Positions 14,438 to 25,175 are shown, counted from the first letter of the stretch. The stretch is DNA of 64,000 nt from Kalaharituber pfeilii (GCA_015179045.1 WHUZ01000019.1:496001-560000); one strand, 5' to 3'. Translations and numbers: made by a program. The notes: generated by a model not told the origin, from the letters alone.

Positions 14438-14724
14438 GATATCCAGAGACCAAATGTGCTTTTGCCTCCCAGAAGTACTCTCCGGACCTTAGCTCTCTCC
14501 AGTATGGTTCACAGTCTCTTCGATCTCCATTAGTCGGCCGAGTGATATCTATGGGTCATGCAACGAGTTGCCATCTCAACGTAACGCGGCGAGGTTCGTT
14601 TGTGCACCGTGAAACTGTTTTGGCATATTGTTTTCTCCCGATGACAATATGTCCCCTGTCCCAGTTGTCTCATTGATAATAATCTGGTGACTGTTCACAT
14701 CATCAGTATTTCCATGAAGCTATG

Positions 14725-14756
<32 letters not shown>

Positions 14757-15228
14757 CGCATGATAGCTCGATTGTCAGCATTACTCCTTCCCTGTCGCAC
14801 TTGTTATGGTTTAAAAAATGCATGGTAAATCGCCAAATAAAGGCTGTTCGGCACATTGCATGTCAACGGATCAATCATCCTAGCCAGTAACCGTTGTGTT
14901 ATAGCAACCTAGGGCCCCTACAAATCTGTGATTCTTCTTTCATGGTCAGAATAAGATTATTGTTTCTTTTCTTTGAACCGCTTTTGTTAACAAAATGCAC
15001 CGGGTGGGACAGAGCTTGCGAATGTTGTCTGGGCATTTTTGCCAATTGGCCAACGGCTGTTACCACCACACAAATGTCATACGATATCCCCAATATCCCT
15101 TATCCCACGTGCATCAGGATGTATTGTCCTAATTTGCATTCGATAGATTGGTAGACCAAACACTTGCAGTAGGGCACGTGCGACGTGAGCGTATCGGCAT
15201 TCTGGAATTCCCATGTTAGTAATTCGGT

Positions 15229-15293
15229 CTTTTTTTTTTTTTTTTATATATCAAGTAACCCCGCTTACCGCTACTCGATATGGTAGGGCAAGT
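15229..15293 (-). mobile_element. Short tailed retroelement, type A
   Basis: Reverse-strand copy: a T-run is followed by the complement of the conserved GCGGGGTTACTTGATA 3' end and the CCCTACCATATCG 5' end. The 10-bp direct repeat GTAATTCGGT is perfect at 15219-15228 and 15294-15303. It lies about 60 nt downstream of the possible gene ending at 15354. Confidence 0.82.
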
Positions 15294-15353
15294 GTAATTC
15301 GGTTGGACTGCTCTAAAATCATTGTTACTGACGACGCAACTTCTGACACACCC

Positions 15354-15915
15354 CTATCTTGAACCCACTTTTTTCTTTTTAGCCATCGATGCAATAACGG
15401 GAGAGATATCACTCGTTTGATTGAGATAATTGGATTTCAGGATTTTTTCTTCATAGATCTCAGTTACATAGCCATGGGCCGGTGGAGCTCCTCTGCCTTC
15501 GAAAATGCCATCCTGGCTACATAGTAATGTCGCATTTGTCGTTGGAATGATTAATCGAAGGAGACGGCAGTTGTCAGCTCGATTGTTCCGATTTGTGCCA
15601 ACACCAACTAGCATCCCTGGTGTTGATGTTCCGCGGTATGAATAGGTCGCAATGCAGGCACCTCAGCCCCGATATGTAGCTGCAAGAATGCTTAAACGAG
15701 ATGAAGTGCAAGGTGAAGTTTTGTGGTTCTTGTGAAGAGAGCACGTTAGTAAATGTGAAGTGTACGTGTTGAACAGTTGGAGTACAGAACCAACTCACCA
15801 GTGGACTGCATGACTTCAAAGCAAGCACGACACACGATAGGGTATAAACAACATACACAACTGCTTGTAGTATTAGACCAATCTCCATGTAGTTATTATG
15901 GAGTGAACAAGTCAT
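15354..15915 (-). pseudogene. Possible small gene with in-frame TGA
   Basis: A minus-strand reading starts at 15915 with a hydrophobic, membrane-segment-like N-terminus (residues about 10-35). It reaches a canonical donor GTGAGT at 15798, a branch-like ACTAACG and an acceptor CACAAG ending at 15729. The 70-nt intron joins in phase to 15728-15354. That second segment encodes a long protein-like stretch (for example VGVGTNRNNRADNCRLLRL) but is interrupted by a TGA at 15665-15663. It may be a decayed gene, or two unrelated frames. I recognise no family. Confidence 0.28.
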
Positions 15916-17411
15916 GAAAACTGTACCGAGGAGTCCGCGGTGTAGGTGAAGGTTCCACGTCGGGCGGGGATATCGCCATCAGTATATAGGCTAATATCAC
16001 TCAACTCAATGTTGTATACGAGGCTTTTGTGCCTATAAATGTGGTGCCTTGGCACCCCGCAAAAGGCCATATTGTAACATGATCATTCGATTTGTACATG
16101 AGAGGTGACTCAAAGGAGGAAAGACCTATCTTTTTCATATCGCATTAACCCTTGCGAACCACACCAATGGGCAAAGGCTCCAATGGGCGGCAGATTGCGC
16201 TGCATACTCACCGAATTCGAAGCCAGGTTCTTTGGGTTCAAGTAAAAGGCATATTGAGTACTGCAAGGGATAGCGAAAGTTTCTTCAAACTCGTTCTTTG
16301 GTCAAGAGTGCTACATCGACGGTTGGTCAAGACATATTGGGCCAGTGGCTGATATCTAAACCTAAGATGAAGTCCGGGAAATTTGCATGTTGAATAGAGG
16401 TTAAGATCGGCAGTGGCAGTGCGACAGGTGTGAGCGCAACGGGACAGAGTGGAGAAAGGAGTGATTCACACACACAACATTGCAACTGTGGCGGTCCGGG
16501 TTGAGTGGGCCAGATGTGGAACCCAAAGCCAATTGGCACTGAACGTGAGGATCGCATGTTACTTGAAGTGAACGTGGTGAACTGATAAGCATCCGAGCAT
16601 GGTCCCCTGGCCTCACTGTGATCGGTGGGGGAGGGGAATCCACATGCAAAGCGTGAGCTTGGGGCTTCAGTGGTATGCATAATCAAGATAACTGGAGAAT
16701 AAGCTTGTTCCGCTCGGCCAAAGATAGTCCGTAGAGTATACTTGAGTGTGTATGGTAAAGGAAGGCTATGCTGGGAGGGAAATTGAAACTGGTGCTGAGA
16801 ACAGTGAGATGGTCGTCCGTGGTAGGTGGTAGAGGAGTGATCGCGGCTGAAGAAGAGCGCAGATCGCGAGCCCCGCGCCATCTGCGCAGTCACAGTCCCA
16901 GAGGACGGCTTGGCGGCCGTCTGGTGCCCTCTTTTGCTAGCACGGCCTCCTATGTAGATATCTCATCTACTCTGCACACAGGGTGCCTTGAGACGCAGTC
17001 TTGCTGCCCACACTCTCGTCCTGCCTCACTCACTATGCCCATGCCGACGATTGCCACTATGCCGCGATGCAGGCACTGTGCACGCCTCATACCCGAAAAA
17101 GCGTTTCAGCATATGCATCGGTGCCATGCTGTGCGTGTCTCCTGCACAAGTGCTTCATTTTCTGACATGGTACCAACTGGGAACAAGGGGTCTCGGTACA
17201 CTACCTCGGTATGTTTCAATTCTTCAGTCACTCAGTTCAATTCCACACCAGGCTTTTCAACCAGCTGGCCACTGATCGACATCGCTAATCTCATCTTCAT
17301 TCGCTATTTCCCATGAAATGAACCGACTGGGCCATCATTTCATAAAGGCAGGGGTCAGAGCACGTGGAGGACAAAAAGGAATATGGCTCATATTGAGTCA
17401 CAGCTCTAGCT
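15916..17411. other. No supported gene
   Basis: Overlapping frames of 182-188 codons exist on both strands around 16327-17316. Neither shows a domain, signal peptide or clear splice structure, so I do not call a gene. Confidence 0.35.
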
Positions 17412-17627
17412 ATGGGTTTCGCCTTGTGCCCAACATGTGTTGACTCTAGTTTTGGAGACCTTTGCACTGAGTGTGCACACAGAGTTGTCTGCGAGGCGTT
17501 CGGTAAGCAACTTAAATCACTTTCTTCGAAATCAGAATTTTTATTGCTAATGAGGACAACTGACTGTTGCATCATATTAGCCACTTTGTGGAGTCCAATC
17601 GTCTATAAAAGTGAAAGCACGGCATGA
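17412..17627 (+). CDS. Possible tiny Cys-rich protein, two exons
   Basis: Exon 17412-17502 encodes CPTC, nine residues, then CTEC, a spacing that resembles a zinc knuckle or ribbon. It ends at a GTAAGC donor. An acceptor after ATCATATTAG at 17580 leads to exon 17581-17627, and the 45-residue product ends at TGA. An acceptor-like CTCTAG lies just before the ATG, so this could also be the 3' end of a longer gene. Part of the exon 2 acceptor region (ACTGTTGC-TCATA-TAG-CACTTT) recurs near 18378-18402, so a repeat origin is possible. I do not recognise the family. Confidence 0.22.
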   Translation: MGFALCPTCVDSSFGDLCTECAHRVVCEAFGKQLKSLSSKSEFLLLMRTTDCCIILATLWSPIVYKSESTA

Positions 17628-18409
17628 GAGTACTGTGGATCTCTTGCTTCCTCAACAGCAGGACGTAAAGGTTAGAGGCGATGAAGCGAGCCTATTTGTA
17701 TAGCTGTTTAGACAGAATAAAGGAATAACAGACGTGCGTAAAGTGGGCCTAAAAAATGGTGGTAGCAGTGCCAGTGAGGTTGTAGGCTCCCAGGCAGCAA
17801 TCGCCAGAGTGAGGAAAGCGGGAAAGAGTGGAAAGGAGAGGACTGCAGACATCAGAGAAGTAGTGGGGAGGTAGCAAGAAGGAAAAGAACAGTCTCAGGG
17901 GGGAAGTGAGGTTGATGTGGGCAAAAGCACACCTAGGGATAAAAGGGTGGAAGGGGGGGACGAGGAGGCGAAGAAAGCGACGAGGAGGGTAGGACAACGG
18001 TCATAGAAGGGGAGCTGCAGCAAACAGGAACCAGTGTAGGGGCGTCTGAGAGGAAGGAGATAGGATACGGCGAAGTGAAGGTGGTGGGTTTGGACAAGAG
18101 GGTAGCCACCACCTTCATACAGCTGAGAACAGGCAAGGGAGTGCGTATAAGATGAAGTTCGAAATCAAGAAGAAGAGAGCTCAGAGGAGAGAAGAACAAA
18201 AGAGAAAAACAGAGGACAACATGCACAGAACGAGAAGAGACTCTCAGCTCAACGGAAAACTCCCCATGACTGTATTTATTGCGCAATCAGGCAATGCGAC
18301 CCACCATGCAACGTCTGCTCAACAGCTCAACGCCCCCGTGTTATGACACTCGCTTTAAGGCTGCTCATCAACCATTCACTGTTGCTTCATACTAGGCACT
18401 TTCAATCGT
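17628..18409. other. No supported gene
   Basis: A purine-rich stretch (17640-18250) yields low-complexity Leu/Ser/Pro-rich frames on the minus strand and Lys/Arg-rich frames on the plus strand. I see no conserved motif. Confidence 0.4.
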
Positions 18410-18472
18410 TGTCTCGTCATAGCCAACAAGGCGGCAGACGAGTAATGATATTTTATTTTTTTAAAAAAAAAA
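18410..18472 (+). mobile_element. Short tailed retroelement, type B
   Basis: The body reads CTCGTCATAGCC, then GGCGGCAGACGAGTAATGAT, and runs into a T-run/A-run tail. The perfect 12-bp direct repeat ACTTTCAATCGT flanks it at 18398-18409 and 18473-18484. This type shares its 3' end with the LINE-derived copy ending at 19980. Confidence 0.82.
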
Positions 18473-18871
18473 ACTTTCAATCGTCCAGGTAATTACTAGT
18501 ATAGGTATGCCGTAAATACAATAGAGAGCTTCTTATCCCCTCACTACGAGGAATTCATCTGTTTTCCGACTACTGAATCACCTACTGTTGCGACAAGATG
18601 GTTGGTGAGGAAAGTAAGGAGGGAAGGAAAGGAGACTAGTCCAATTGTATGACTGGGACAGAAGCTCAATGGTGGACAGTAAGGGGAAGGGGAGGGACAT
18701 GGATGAAATGGACATGACTGCTTGATTTTTCAGTGATGTTGGGTATCCGTTCTTGATTTCTTCTCTTGGAGAATTGGGCCTTCGCTTTGTGTTTCCCCTG
18801 CGTCATCTGAAAATCATGGGTTTCCTTTTGTTTTTGTTATATAGGGGATGCTTTGTAGGTAGTTGTACAGG
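18473..18871. other. Short intergenic stretch
   Basis: Purine-rich sequence at 18600-18710 with no gene or element that I can support. Confidence 0.35.
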
Positions 18872-18957
18872 TGCCTGTCTCCGGGCCATAAGGACTTTCG
18901 GTCCAGGGACCTTGCCATAGCGAATAGCTGTAAGCGGGGTTTCGTGATAGAAAAAAA
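18872..18957 (+). mobile_element. Long form of type A tailed retroelement
   Basis: It carries the type A 3' body (CCTTGCCATAGCGAATAGC, GTAAGCGGGGTTTCGTGATA, short A tail) preceded by about 40 extra bases beginning GCCTGTCTCCGGGC. The same extra head precedes the copy at 27119. I found no clear target duplication, so the 5' limit is uncertain. Confidence 0.6.
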
Positions 18958-19215
18958 TGTCGCTCACTGCTCATCAACTCCTAGTACTTGTTACTTGATT
19001 CCTTTGAGCATCACCTAGCTTAAGTTGGAATAAATGAGACAATGCATCAGTATGTAGTCATGTTAGCCGGACGTGGTTTTTTGACCGTTCATGACCAAGA
19101 TGGCAAGGAAGTCAGATTTTAAGGCGCGAGTGCGAGAAACCTACAGACAAACCTGTAATATGGATAAGGCTCCGGCCGGCAAATCCTATGCAATATAACA
19201 GGTTATCCAGTATGA

Positions 19216-19980
19216 ACCACCACCACCAACATTGGGGCTCAGCCTCATCACGTGCATAGATACGCAACCAGCGGAGAACACCCCACTCACGGCGGAGACC
19301 CAATCCCCCCCACCGACGAGGAAGAGGAAACCGAGACAGCCGTCCCCCCAAGAACCGTACGAGGTTAAAAGACGGCTAGACCAGACGGAGGCTCAGAAGA
19401 TAGCCACCTCCCCTCCGCTCGCAGACGGCACCCCCGCCGCCCCCACCAAATCAGAAACCCCGACCACAACGTCCAAAACACCAAGCCCAAAGACTCTTGA
19501 TCCCCCCAAGAAGACAAGAGTTCCCTCTGCAACCCCCGTAACGAAACCCAGCACCACCCCAACCAAACACGGTGTCGTAATACACGGCATCGCCCTACGG
19601 AAAGATCTAGGAAGAGTTCGGGGGTGGCTGGAGACAGGGAACAAGGGAATAGGAAAAACTGTCGGAATCAGGTGGTTAAGGAAGAAGACGCTGTTGCTAG
19701 ACGAGGGAAAAAAGACCACGGTCGTCCTGTATCTAGAGGAACACACCGAAATAGACAGGGTAAGGTTAGGCGGAAGACGGTTGAGGACCACTCCATACGA
19801 ACAAGACAGGGGACGGAAGTGAAGGAGTTCGGAATGGATTTCACCCTTGCTTCACATTTAAATTCCGCGGGGTCATAAATGTACTTAGGCGCAATTTCCT
19901 TTTCTTTGAATAAAACCCTCGCCATAGCCCGAAGGGCGGCACGCGAGTATTGATAAAAAAAAAAAAAAAAAAAAAAAATT
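19216..19980 (+). mobile_element. LINE-derived copy, ORF1 remnant joined to 3' tail
   Basis: An 8-bp direct repeat CAGTATGA flanks the unit at 19208-19215 and 19981-19988, and the unit ends in a long A tail. An open frame at 19232-19822 encodes a Pro/Thr/Lys-rich N-terminus and a C-terminal block (HGIALRKDLGRVRGWLE) resembling ORF1 proteins of Tad-like fungal LINEs. There is no ORF2, so the copy is internally deleted. The last 60 nt (GCCATAGCCCGAAGGGCGGC, then GCGAGTATTGATA and A tail) match the short type B elements. It was inserted into an older repeat related to that at 20960-21025. Confidence 0.72.
19232..19822 (+). pseudogene. LINE ORF1-like fragment
   Basis: 196 codons in one frame. 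Residues 1-115 are Pro/Thr/Ser/Lys-rich and low in order. Residues 115-190 look like the conserved C-terminal block of Tad1-type ORF1 (nucleic-acid-binding coat protein), with VVIHGIALRKDLGRVRGWLE and a following basic and beta-strand-rich segment. It lacks a zinc knuckle and ends just before the deleted junction, so it is probably non-functional. Assignment rests on motif resemblance only. Confidence 0.5.
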
Positions 19981-19988
19981 CAGTATGA

Positions 19989-21398
19989 CAGGTTAGAGCG
20001 GAGAGCTCAATTTTAAGATAAATACATGCAATAATAGCTATAATAGATACGTACATGATCAAAGAAACTATACAGGAGTACAATAAGAGGTAATAGGCCA
20101 GCTTCAAAGGGTGCTTTAAGCTCAACAAAGTCACAAATCCTTCCACTTCAATGTTGAGAGAGCCAGAGTCTTCATTTCTGATACTATTATGTATGTGTGT
20201 AATATTGAATCCAATAGTATCAAAAATCTTCAGAAACATCTGCCAGAGGGTACTTGAAACAAGAAGGGATGGTCCTTGCTGTAAGATAGATAGATAGTTT
20301 CCACTACTGCCTTTCAATGGACCGGAGCGGTGAGAACTGGCGGAACGAACGTGCGACCAAATGCGAGTGCGAGTGCGAAAGCGTGGGTGCGAAAAGAAGA
20401 GAAGAAAAGTTGTTGATTGTATGTGCTACAGTACAGAAGGTCTATATATATGATAGCAATGAACGCTTCACGTGCTGCCCATATGTCCACGTGCCTTCCA
20501 TGGCAAGCTTGCCTTTACCCATCCCATCGTCGTCTCCACACATATTTCTTTGCGAAAGCAATTTAACTGCTGACATGGAATGGCTCCAAGCAGACTGCTG
20601 CTCTCACTGCATACGCCCTGGATGTTTCTGAGCATGGTGAAATAAATGTAGCAGTATGACTGTAGGATCTTCGTAGACTTGCCTTTTTTGCCATTGTATC
20701 AAGTGCAGTGTTGATGCACAAGAATAGTACTACTCGCAACTCCAAGGGTACAGAACATTGGATAGGATAAACAATGCTATCTTATTGCAGAATCAGTATG
20801 CCGAAATAAAAATTTTATCACTGAGCATCACCATCCTTGCTAGAGTTGGCACTATCCAATATGACAGGTTCAGTTACTAGTAACTCAGGGAAACGGGCCG
20901 GCGAAATCGCTATCCATCCAATAAATGAAAATATCCAATAATCCCACAAGCCCAAAGTCGGGCCGATAAAGTTTATGCAATACGACAGGTTATCCAGTAT
21001 GACAGGTATCCAATATGACAGGTTTGTCTGTACATTACGTGAACTAGCTTTTGATACAGTATTAGGTAAAAAGGTTAAGCAGTACTCTGACGTATAAATA
21101 CTTAATTAGCGCTCCTAACAAGCTTATTCTATGTTGCTTATGTACGGTATCAATAGCTACAGAAAACTATATCCTTACAAAGGACTTGTGACGTGACTAC
21201 GACAATTCTTCATACACAATTACCGTACAGACACATCAGATACATCTACCCAGTAGCTCTCCTTAAATTAATGTTTGCGTCGAGCTCTCACTATTTACTA
21301 TAAGAAATTTAATGGTATCATTCTCAAGTCCTTAAAGCAAAAAAGGAAAGACGGGAATTTCACGCACTTAACTTTATTCTACAGTTGCTGGCTAGAAA
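19989..21398. other. No supported gene; dispersed AACCTGTCAT repeat
   Basis: A motif with core CCAATATGACAGGTT occurs at 20858-20873 and again, with variants, three times in 20980-21025. The same kind of sequence surrounds the LINE copy near 19186-19215 and 19981-19995. These look like remnants of one repeat family, perhaps transposon ends. A minus-strand frame at 20317-19841 has hydrophobic stretches but no domain that I know. Confidence 0.4.
20855..21025. repeat. Dispersed repeat with AACCTGTCATATTGGATA ends
   Basis: On the minus strand the sequence AACCTGTCATATTGGATA appears at both ends of this interval in the same orientation. Near-copies at the right end are spaced 18-24 nt apart. A partial second copy lies at 19160-19215. 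I cannot assign a class. Confidence 0.45.
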
Positions 21399-22778
21399 CT
21401 ACCAGGTTTCAGACTCCAGATCACTCTCATCCTCCTCAAAATCATCTTCCTCGACCTTCCTCCTCCATCCCATCTTCGTGATTTCTTCACCTTCATTCTT
21501 CTCCTCAAAACTGTCTTGACAGTTGTCAAGTTGCTTACTGGCTGGTGCACATGCAGGATAGTCAGAGGTAGGGACCGGAATATCCAAGCGTTCAAACGTT
21601 CTCAGTTTGAAGTACCACCAGGACTTAGCCCCAACCCTATTGAACTCGTGGTTTCGGTAAAAACGATATCTGATCCACAACCTCTCCAGGTCTGGTCTCG
21701 TAAGCAGCTCTGGGTCCACGTTCGGGCCCGCTGCAGGTCCCCAAGGCGCTTTTGGAAAGTAGGTATCGACATCGGGCGCCATGTCATCAATTCTGCTCTT
21801 CTCTCTCACGCTCGGCCCGTCAAAGGAGAAGTCCTTATTCGCGCCGGGTATGTCGTACCAGTTCGCGTAAGGGACGTACTCTTGTTTGACTTGTTCCCAC
21901 TCAGGCATTGATGGGCCCCTGAGCAACGACTTCAAGCGCGTCAGCTCGGCTGAGGCTCTCAGGCCATCGCTCTTTGATTTCGCAGAGTCACTAACAGCAC
22001 TCTTCAGTGAAACATCTAGCAAAGATTTAGGGCGCGAAGCTGGGGTGGGAGGAACCGAATCGTAGTCCGGGTCGTAGTTCGTTGAAGATGGATATGCTGA
22101 GCATGCAGAATCTTCCTGTGAGGGGCTGACATGTGACGATGTATTTCCTGCTGCGGATGAGCTTCCGATGATGCGACTTAGGGGACACTTGTAGGGGACA
22201 ATGGTGATTGGAGGAAATGGAGGACGTTTTCGACCCACGGGCCGAGCAGCAGCGGAGCCCATAATATCCTTACTGTTCTTCAAACTCACGTTAGCTTGTG
22301 CAGGTTCCCACTGCACCGTACCTTCTCGCGCCGTCGGCCATGGTCCCTCCCGAAGCTGGCGCGGCTCCCGGTCCTCAGAATGGCGATCGCTGCTCATAGT
22401 GCTTTGCACTTCCGCTGATACAGGCCAGATGTGCCTATGCTTCGCTACAGGGAAGTTAAGGTTGGTAGTTCCGTCCGAAGGGACGGCTTGGGAGCCTACG
22501 GGCTCACATGAGCCAAGTCTAGAAAGTTCGGGCTCGAGGAAAGCGACGACAGAAAGACCGAAAGAGGTGCGTTCGAGGTTAGGGAATCGCCCAGGGCATT
22601 TATCGTCCTTTGCAAGTGTCAAAGACCCGGGGCCGACACCTGGCGCTGCGGAGGCTGAGGTGATGGCGGCAGCGTTGGGAATACGGATAGCACTTGAATC
22701 TGGGCCGTTCAGACGCTGGCTGCTGGCACTGCTGGCATTGCTGGCGCTGGATCGAGGTTTGACTGCAACAGATTCCAT
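21399..22778 (-). CDS. Hypothetical protein, 459 aa, acidic C-terminus
   Basis: A single-exon frame of 459 codons, the longest in its neighbourhood. Residues 1-60 are Ala/Ser-rich. The centre (about 170-300) is Pro/Ser-rich and probably disordered. Residues about 300-410 look folded and aromatic-rich (WEQVKQEYVPYANWYDIPG, LERLWIRYRFYRNHEFNRVG, SWWYFKLRTFERL). The end is strongly acidic (EEDDFEEDESDLESE). There is no signal peptide or membrane span. I do not recognise the family. The WWYFKLRTFERL segment would be the best query. It stands alone, with more than 1 kb of non-coding sequence on both sides. Confidence 0.6.
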   Translation of the reverse strand: MESVAVKPRSSASNASSASSQRLNGPDSSAIRIPNAAAITSASAAPGVGPGSLTLAKDDKCPGRFPNLERTSFGLSVVAFLEPELSRLGSCEPVGSQAVPSDGTTNLNFPVAKHRHIWPVSAEVQSTMSSDRHSEDREPRQLREGPWPTAREGTVQWEPAQANVSLKNSKDIMGSAAARPVGRKRPPFPPITIVPYKCPLSRIIGSSSAAGNTSSHVSPSQEDSACSAYPSSTNYDPDYDSVPPTPASRPKSLLDVSLKSAVSDSAKSKSDGLRASAELTRLKSLLRGPSMPEWEQVKQEYVPYANWYDIPGANKDFSFDGPSVREKSRIDDMAPDVDTYFPKAPWGPAAGPNVDPELLTRPDLERLWIRYRFYRNHEFNRVGAKSWWYFKLRTFERLDIPVPTSDYPACAPASKQLDNCQDSFEEKNEGEEITKMGWRRKVEEDDFEEDESDLESETW

Positions 22779-23912
22779 CCTGGAATTCCCTAGGCAATTT
22801 TATGAGTCTATACTTACTGGAATATGTTATATATAGCATGAAATGTTAATGGTAAGCAGGTGCGATTAACTTCGCCTAGTCCGGAGCTAGCAGCTATCGA
22901 AGCTGTGAGAGCTTGGTGCAATATCAGTTTCGGTCGCGGTTGCCTCGCTTGCTTGCTTGCTTGGTGAGTGCTATGTACTTTTTCTGTCGCTGATAACGCA
23001 GCTGGCTTGTGGTAACGTGTTCAGATTTCAGGTCGGTGATGGGTAAGTGCTCAGTAAGTGGTATTGTGTTATCCAGTGCGCGGGGACATATTTATCATGC
23101 TATATAGAACGAAAGCGCCGGTTGGCCATGAGCTCGAGCACGGGCTCTGGAGCATGTGTGAGAGCGGATGCTTGAACCGGCATGGCCATAAGGAGGCAAT
23201 ATTTGCGACTCGTCATGGAATTTGCGGGGCTCCGCGGAGGGAATACAAAAGACGGCCGTTGGTGGGATTGAATTTGCGTTGCAGATAGCCATACATACTT
23301 ATGTTTCTACGGAGGCTGAGTGCGATGACTGGGTGTGGAACTAGGGGCTTGATATGAGACTTGGTGCGGGAGGCTTATTTGGCGAACTCCGGTATTCGGA
23401 GTCTGTGGAATTTAGCTCTGAGGTCAAACAGCACGTGCACCAGAGTACGGCGGCTGGGAGTTACAAATTGCCAAAAGTTGAAAGCCGACCGCACCCCAAT
23501 AAAAATTACTGTATGCATCTCACATACAACATACCGGTACACCTGCCAGAGATAAATGCCCTGTGCGATTAATATTTTATAAGAAAATTAAAATTAAAAA
23601 AATAAAATAAAATAAAATAAAATAAAAATAAAAAGCTGAAGTTAACAGATGACAAAATATATCTATATTTCAGTCTATAGTATGAACATCTTGTAAGATC
23701 AACTACCTATCCTTCCACTCATTCTTATCCAATACCCATCAGCAAAAATAATATTTCCACTGGGTGGGAACCCTGTGTCCATGGCGCAGCAGGTTTACAT
23801 GGAGTGCCTACAGCACCCAGTGTATTGAAGAACTTCTACCGTGTGCTCAATATGTTAATTAGTTGATCCTGTGACTTTTCCTTTTATTTCTTATGTAGCT
23901 AAACCTCGCCAT
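22779..23912. other. Upstream region and AT-rich repeat
   Basis: Upstream sequence of the minus-strand gene starting at 22778. It includes a short CTTG tandem run near 22948-22961 and an A4T pentanucleotide microsatellite at about 23595-23632. I see no gene. Confidence 0.45.
23595..23632. repeat. AAAAT microsatellite
   Basis: About seven units of AAAAT with minor length changes. Confidence 0.8.
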
Positions 23913-23950
23913 GCCCTGCCATGGCGAACAGCTACAAGCGGGGTCACGTG

Positions 23951-23976
<26 letters not shown>
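23913..23976 (+). mobile_element. Short tailed retroelement, type A, nested
   Basis: The body starts GCCCTGCCATGGCG and ends GGGGTCACGTGA, followed by about 26 A. The perfect 12-bp direct repeat AAACCTCGCCAT flanks it at 23901-23912 and 23977-23988. The repeat itself is the 5' end of a type B element, so type A inserted into type B. Confidence 0.85.
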
Positions 23977-23982
<6 letters not shown>

Positions 23983-24022
23983 CGCCATAGCCCTTAGGGC
24001 GGCATGCGGGTACTTATATATA
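23977..24022 (+). mobile_element. Type B element split by a type A insertion
   Basis: CTCGCCATAGCCCTTAGGGC is followed by GGCATGCGGGTACTTATAT, a diverged type B body. Its first bases are duplicated around the type A insertion at 23913, so it is the older element. Its own tail has decayed. Confidence 0.65.
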
Positions 24023-24314
24023 AAATTAATATATAATGCAACCATGTATGGCACCCTATTGCACCCAGTGGAACCAAAATTACTTCTGATGCCCAGGGCA
24101 TAATTGATAATGCTTCTCAAAACCTAGGCATGCCTACTCTTTTCATTGGCATAGAGATCTATATACAGGTAATGCCAGTCACCCTACAGATACCATGCCA
24201 CATTGAACAACTGATTATTTATTTCTAGCTATTGTGATCTATATACAGATGCTATTTCATCATTTTACCATGCCATGCCAATGCCTATTGCCCTACTGCT
24301 TTAGCTCTTTTATG

Positions 24315-24648
24315 TAGTGAGCGGCACGAGCCGTGTCAGCTCGAGCTCTGGCTGGAGCTTAAGACAGTTAAGATCACGCTAGTGTTTCTCTTGAAAGCTC
24401 GCTAAAATGCTCAGCCAGCGCAGGGTTTCATAAACTTGCAGCAGGAGTAACTGTAGAAGAAATACTGAATTTAGCGGATAGCGGCTAGGACGATGAAGCT
24501 GTACAATAGTTTAGATTAGTTATCAATATCATGTAATCAAGGCTCGCTGGCTCGAGCCCACTGCCTTCTATTTGACGAACTCACTTACCCACGAGCTGGC
24601 CCGAGCTCACCCTCCAGCTCGGCTCGAGCTAGCTCGTGCCGCTCACTA
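24315..24648. mobile_element. hAT-like MITE
   Basis: Terminal inverted repeats TAGTGAGCGGCACGAGC (17 bp, perfect) bound a 334-bp unit. An 8-bp direct repeat CTTTTATG lies at 24307-24314 and 24649-24656. TAG-type ends and an 8-bp duplication are hallmarks of the hAT superfamily. There is no transposase frame. GAGCTCG-type motifs recur just inside both ends, a common subterminal arrangement for transposase binding. Confidence 0.82.
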
Positions 24649-24656
24649 CTTTTATG

Positions 24657-25175
24657 TAAATATAGCCTATATTGCCACAGCTCGCTATAATGTACGGGCC
24701 CTCTCATATTCTACCTTATCTCTCGCTAGCAGAGAGCCCTGCCATATCTGTCAATAGAGCTCTCATTCTGAAGCACCTCGCACTATCGAGAGGGCCTACA
24801 ATCGCTGTGAAATTCAACTCATATTGCTATTTCTCTGCCATTGAGAGGGGCCTGCTATACCTGTAAAATTTAACTTATTGTGCCATATCTCGTGCCATCA
24901 AGGGAAACCTGTCATACCTGTTAAATTGAGCACATATTGCCATATCTCATGCCATTAAGAGAGACCTATTATATGTGTTAACTTGAGTTTATGTTGCCAT
25001 ATCCCATGCTGTCAAGAGGAGTCTGCCATACCTATAAATATGTATTACAATAGTCATATCAACAAATACATTCTCAGTGCATTGGTATCTTTTCCATATC
25101 GCAGTTGAACCTGACATTAAAATAAGAGGCAATAGTGCATGCTCAACATATTCAAGACAGTCAACATACCCGATA
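24657..25175. other. AT-balanced stretch, degenerate tandem-like units
   Basis: From about 24665 to 25040 a loose unit of roughly 62-65 nt recurs: TATTGCCATATCTC, then a short spacer, then GAGAG-CCTG-CATACCTGTTAA. It is a diverged tandem array. No gene is visible. Confidence 0.45.

Larger units (their letters stand above)
13072..15353. other. No clear gene; two tailed elements
   Basis: This is the upstream side of the minus-strand transcription factor gene. I see no gene with a recognisable domain. It contains the short tailed retroelements at 14374-14437 and 15229-15293 and a 31-nt T-run at 14726-14756. A plus-strand frame at 13685-13960 has no visible features and I do not call it. Confidence 0.45.

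Noticed and set aside
16327..17316. Overlapping 182-188 codon frames on both strands
   Set aside because: No domain, no splice logic, low-complexity composition. Not distinguishable from chance.
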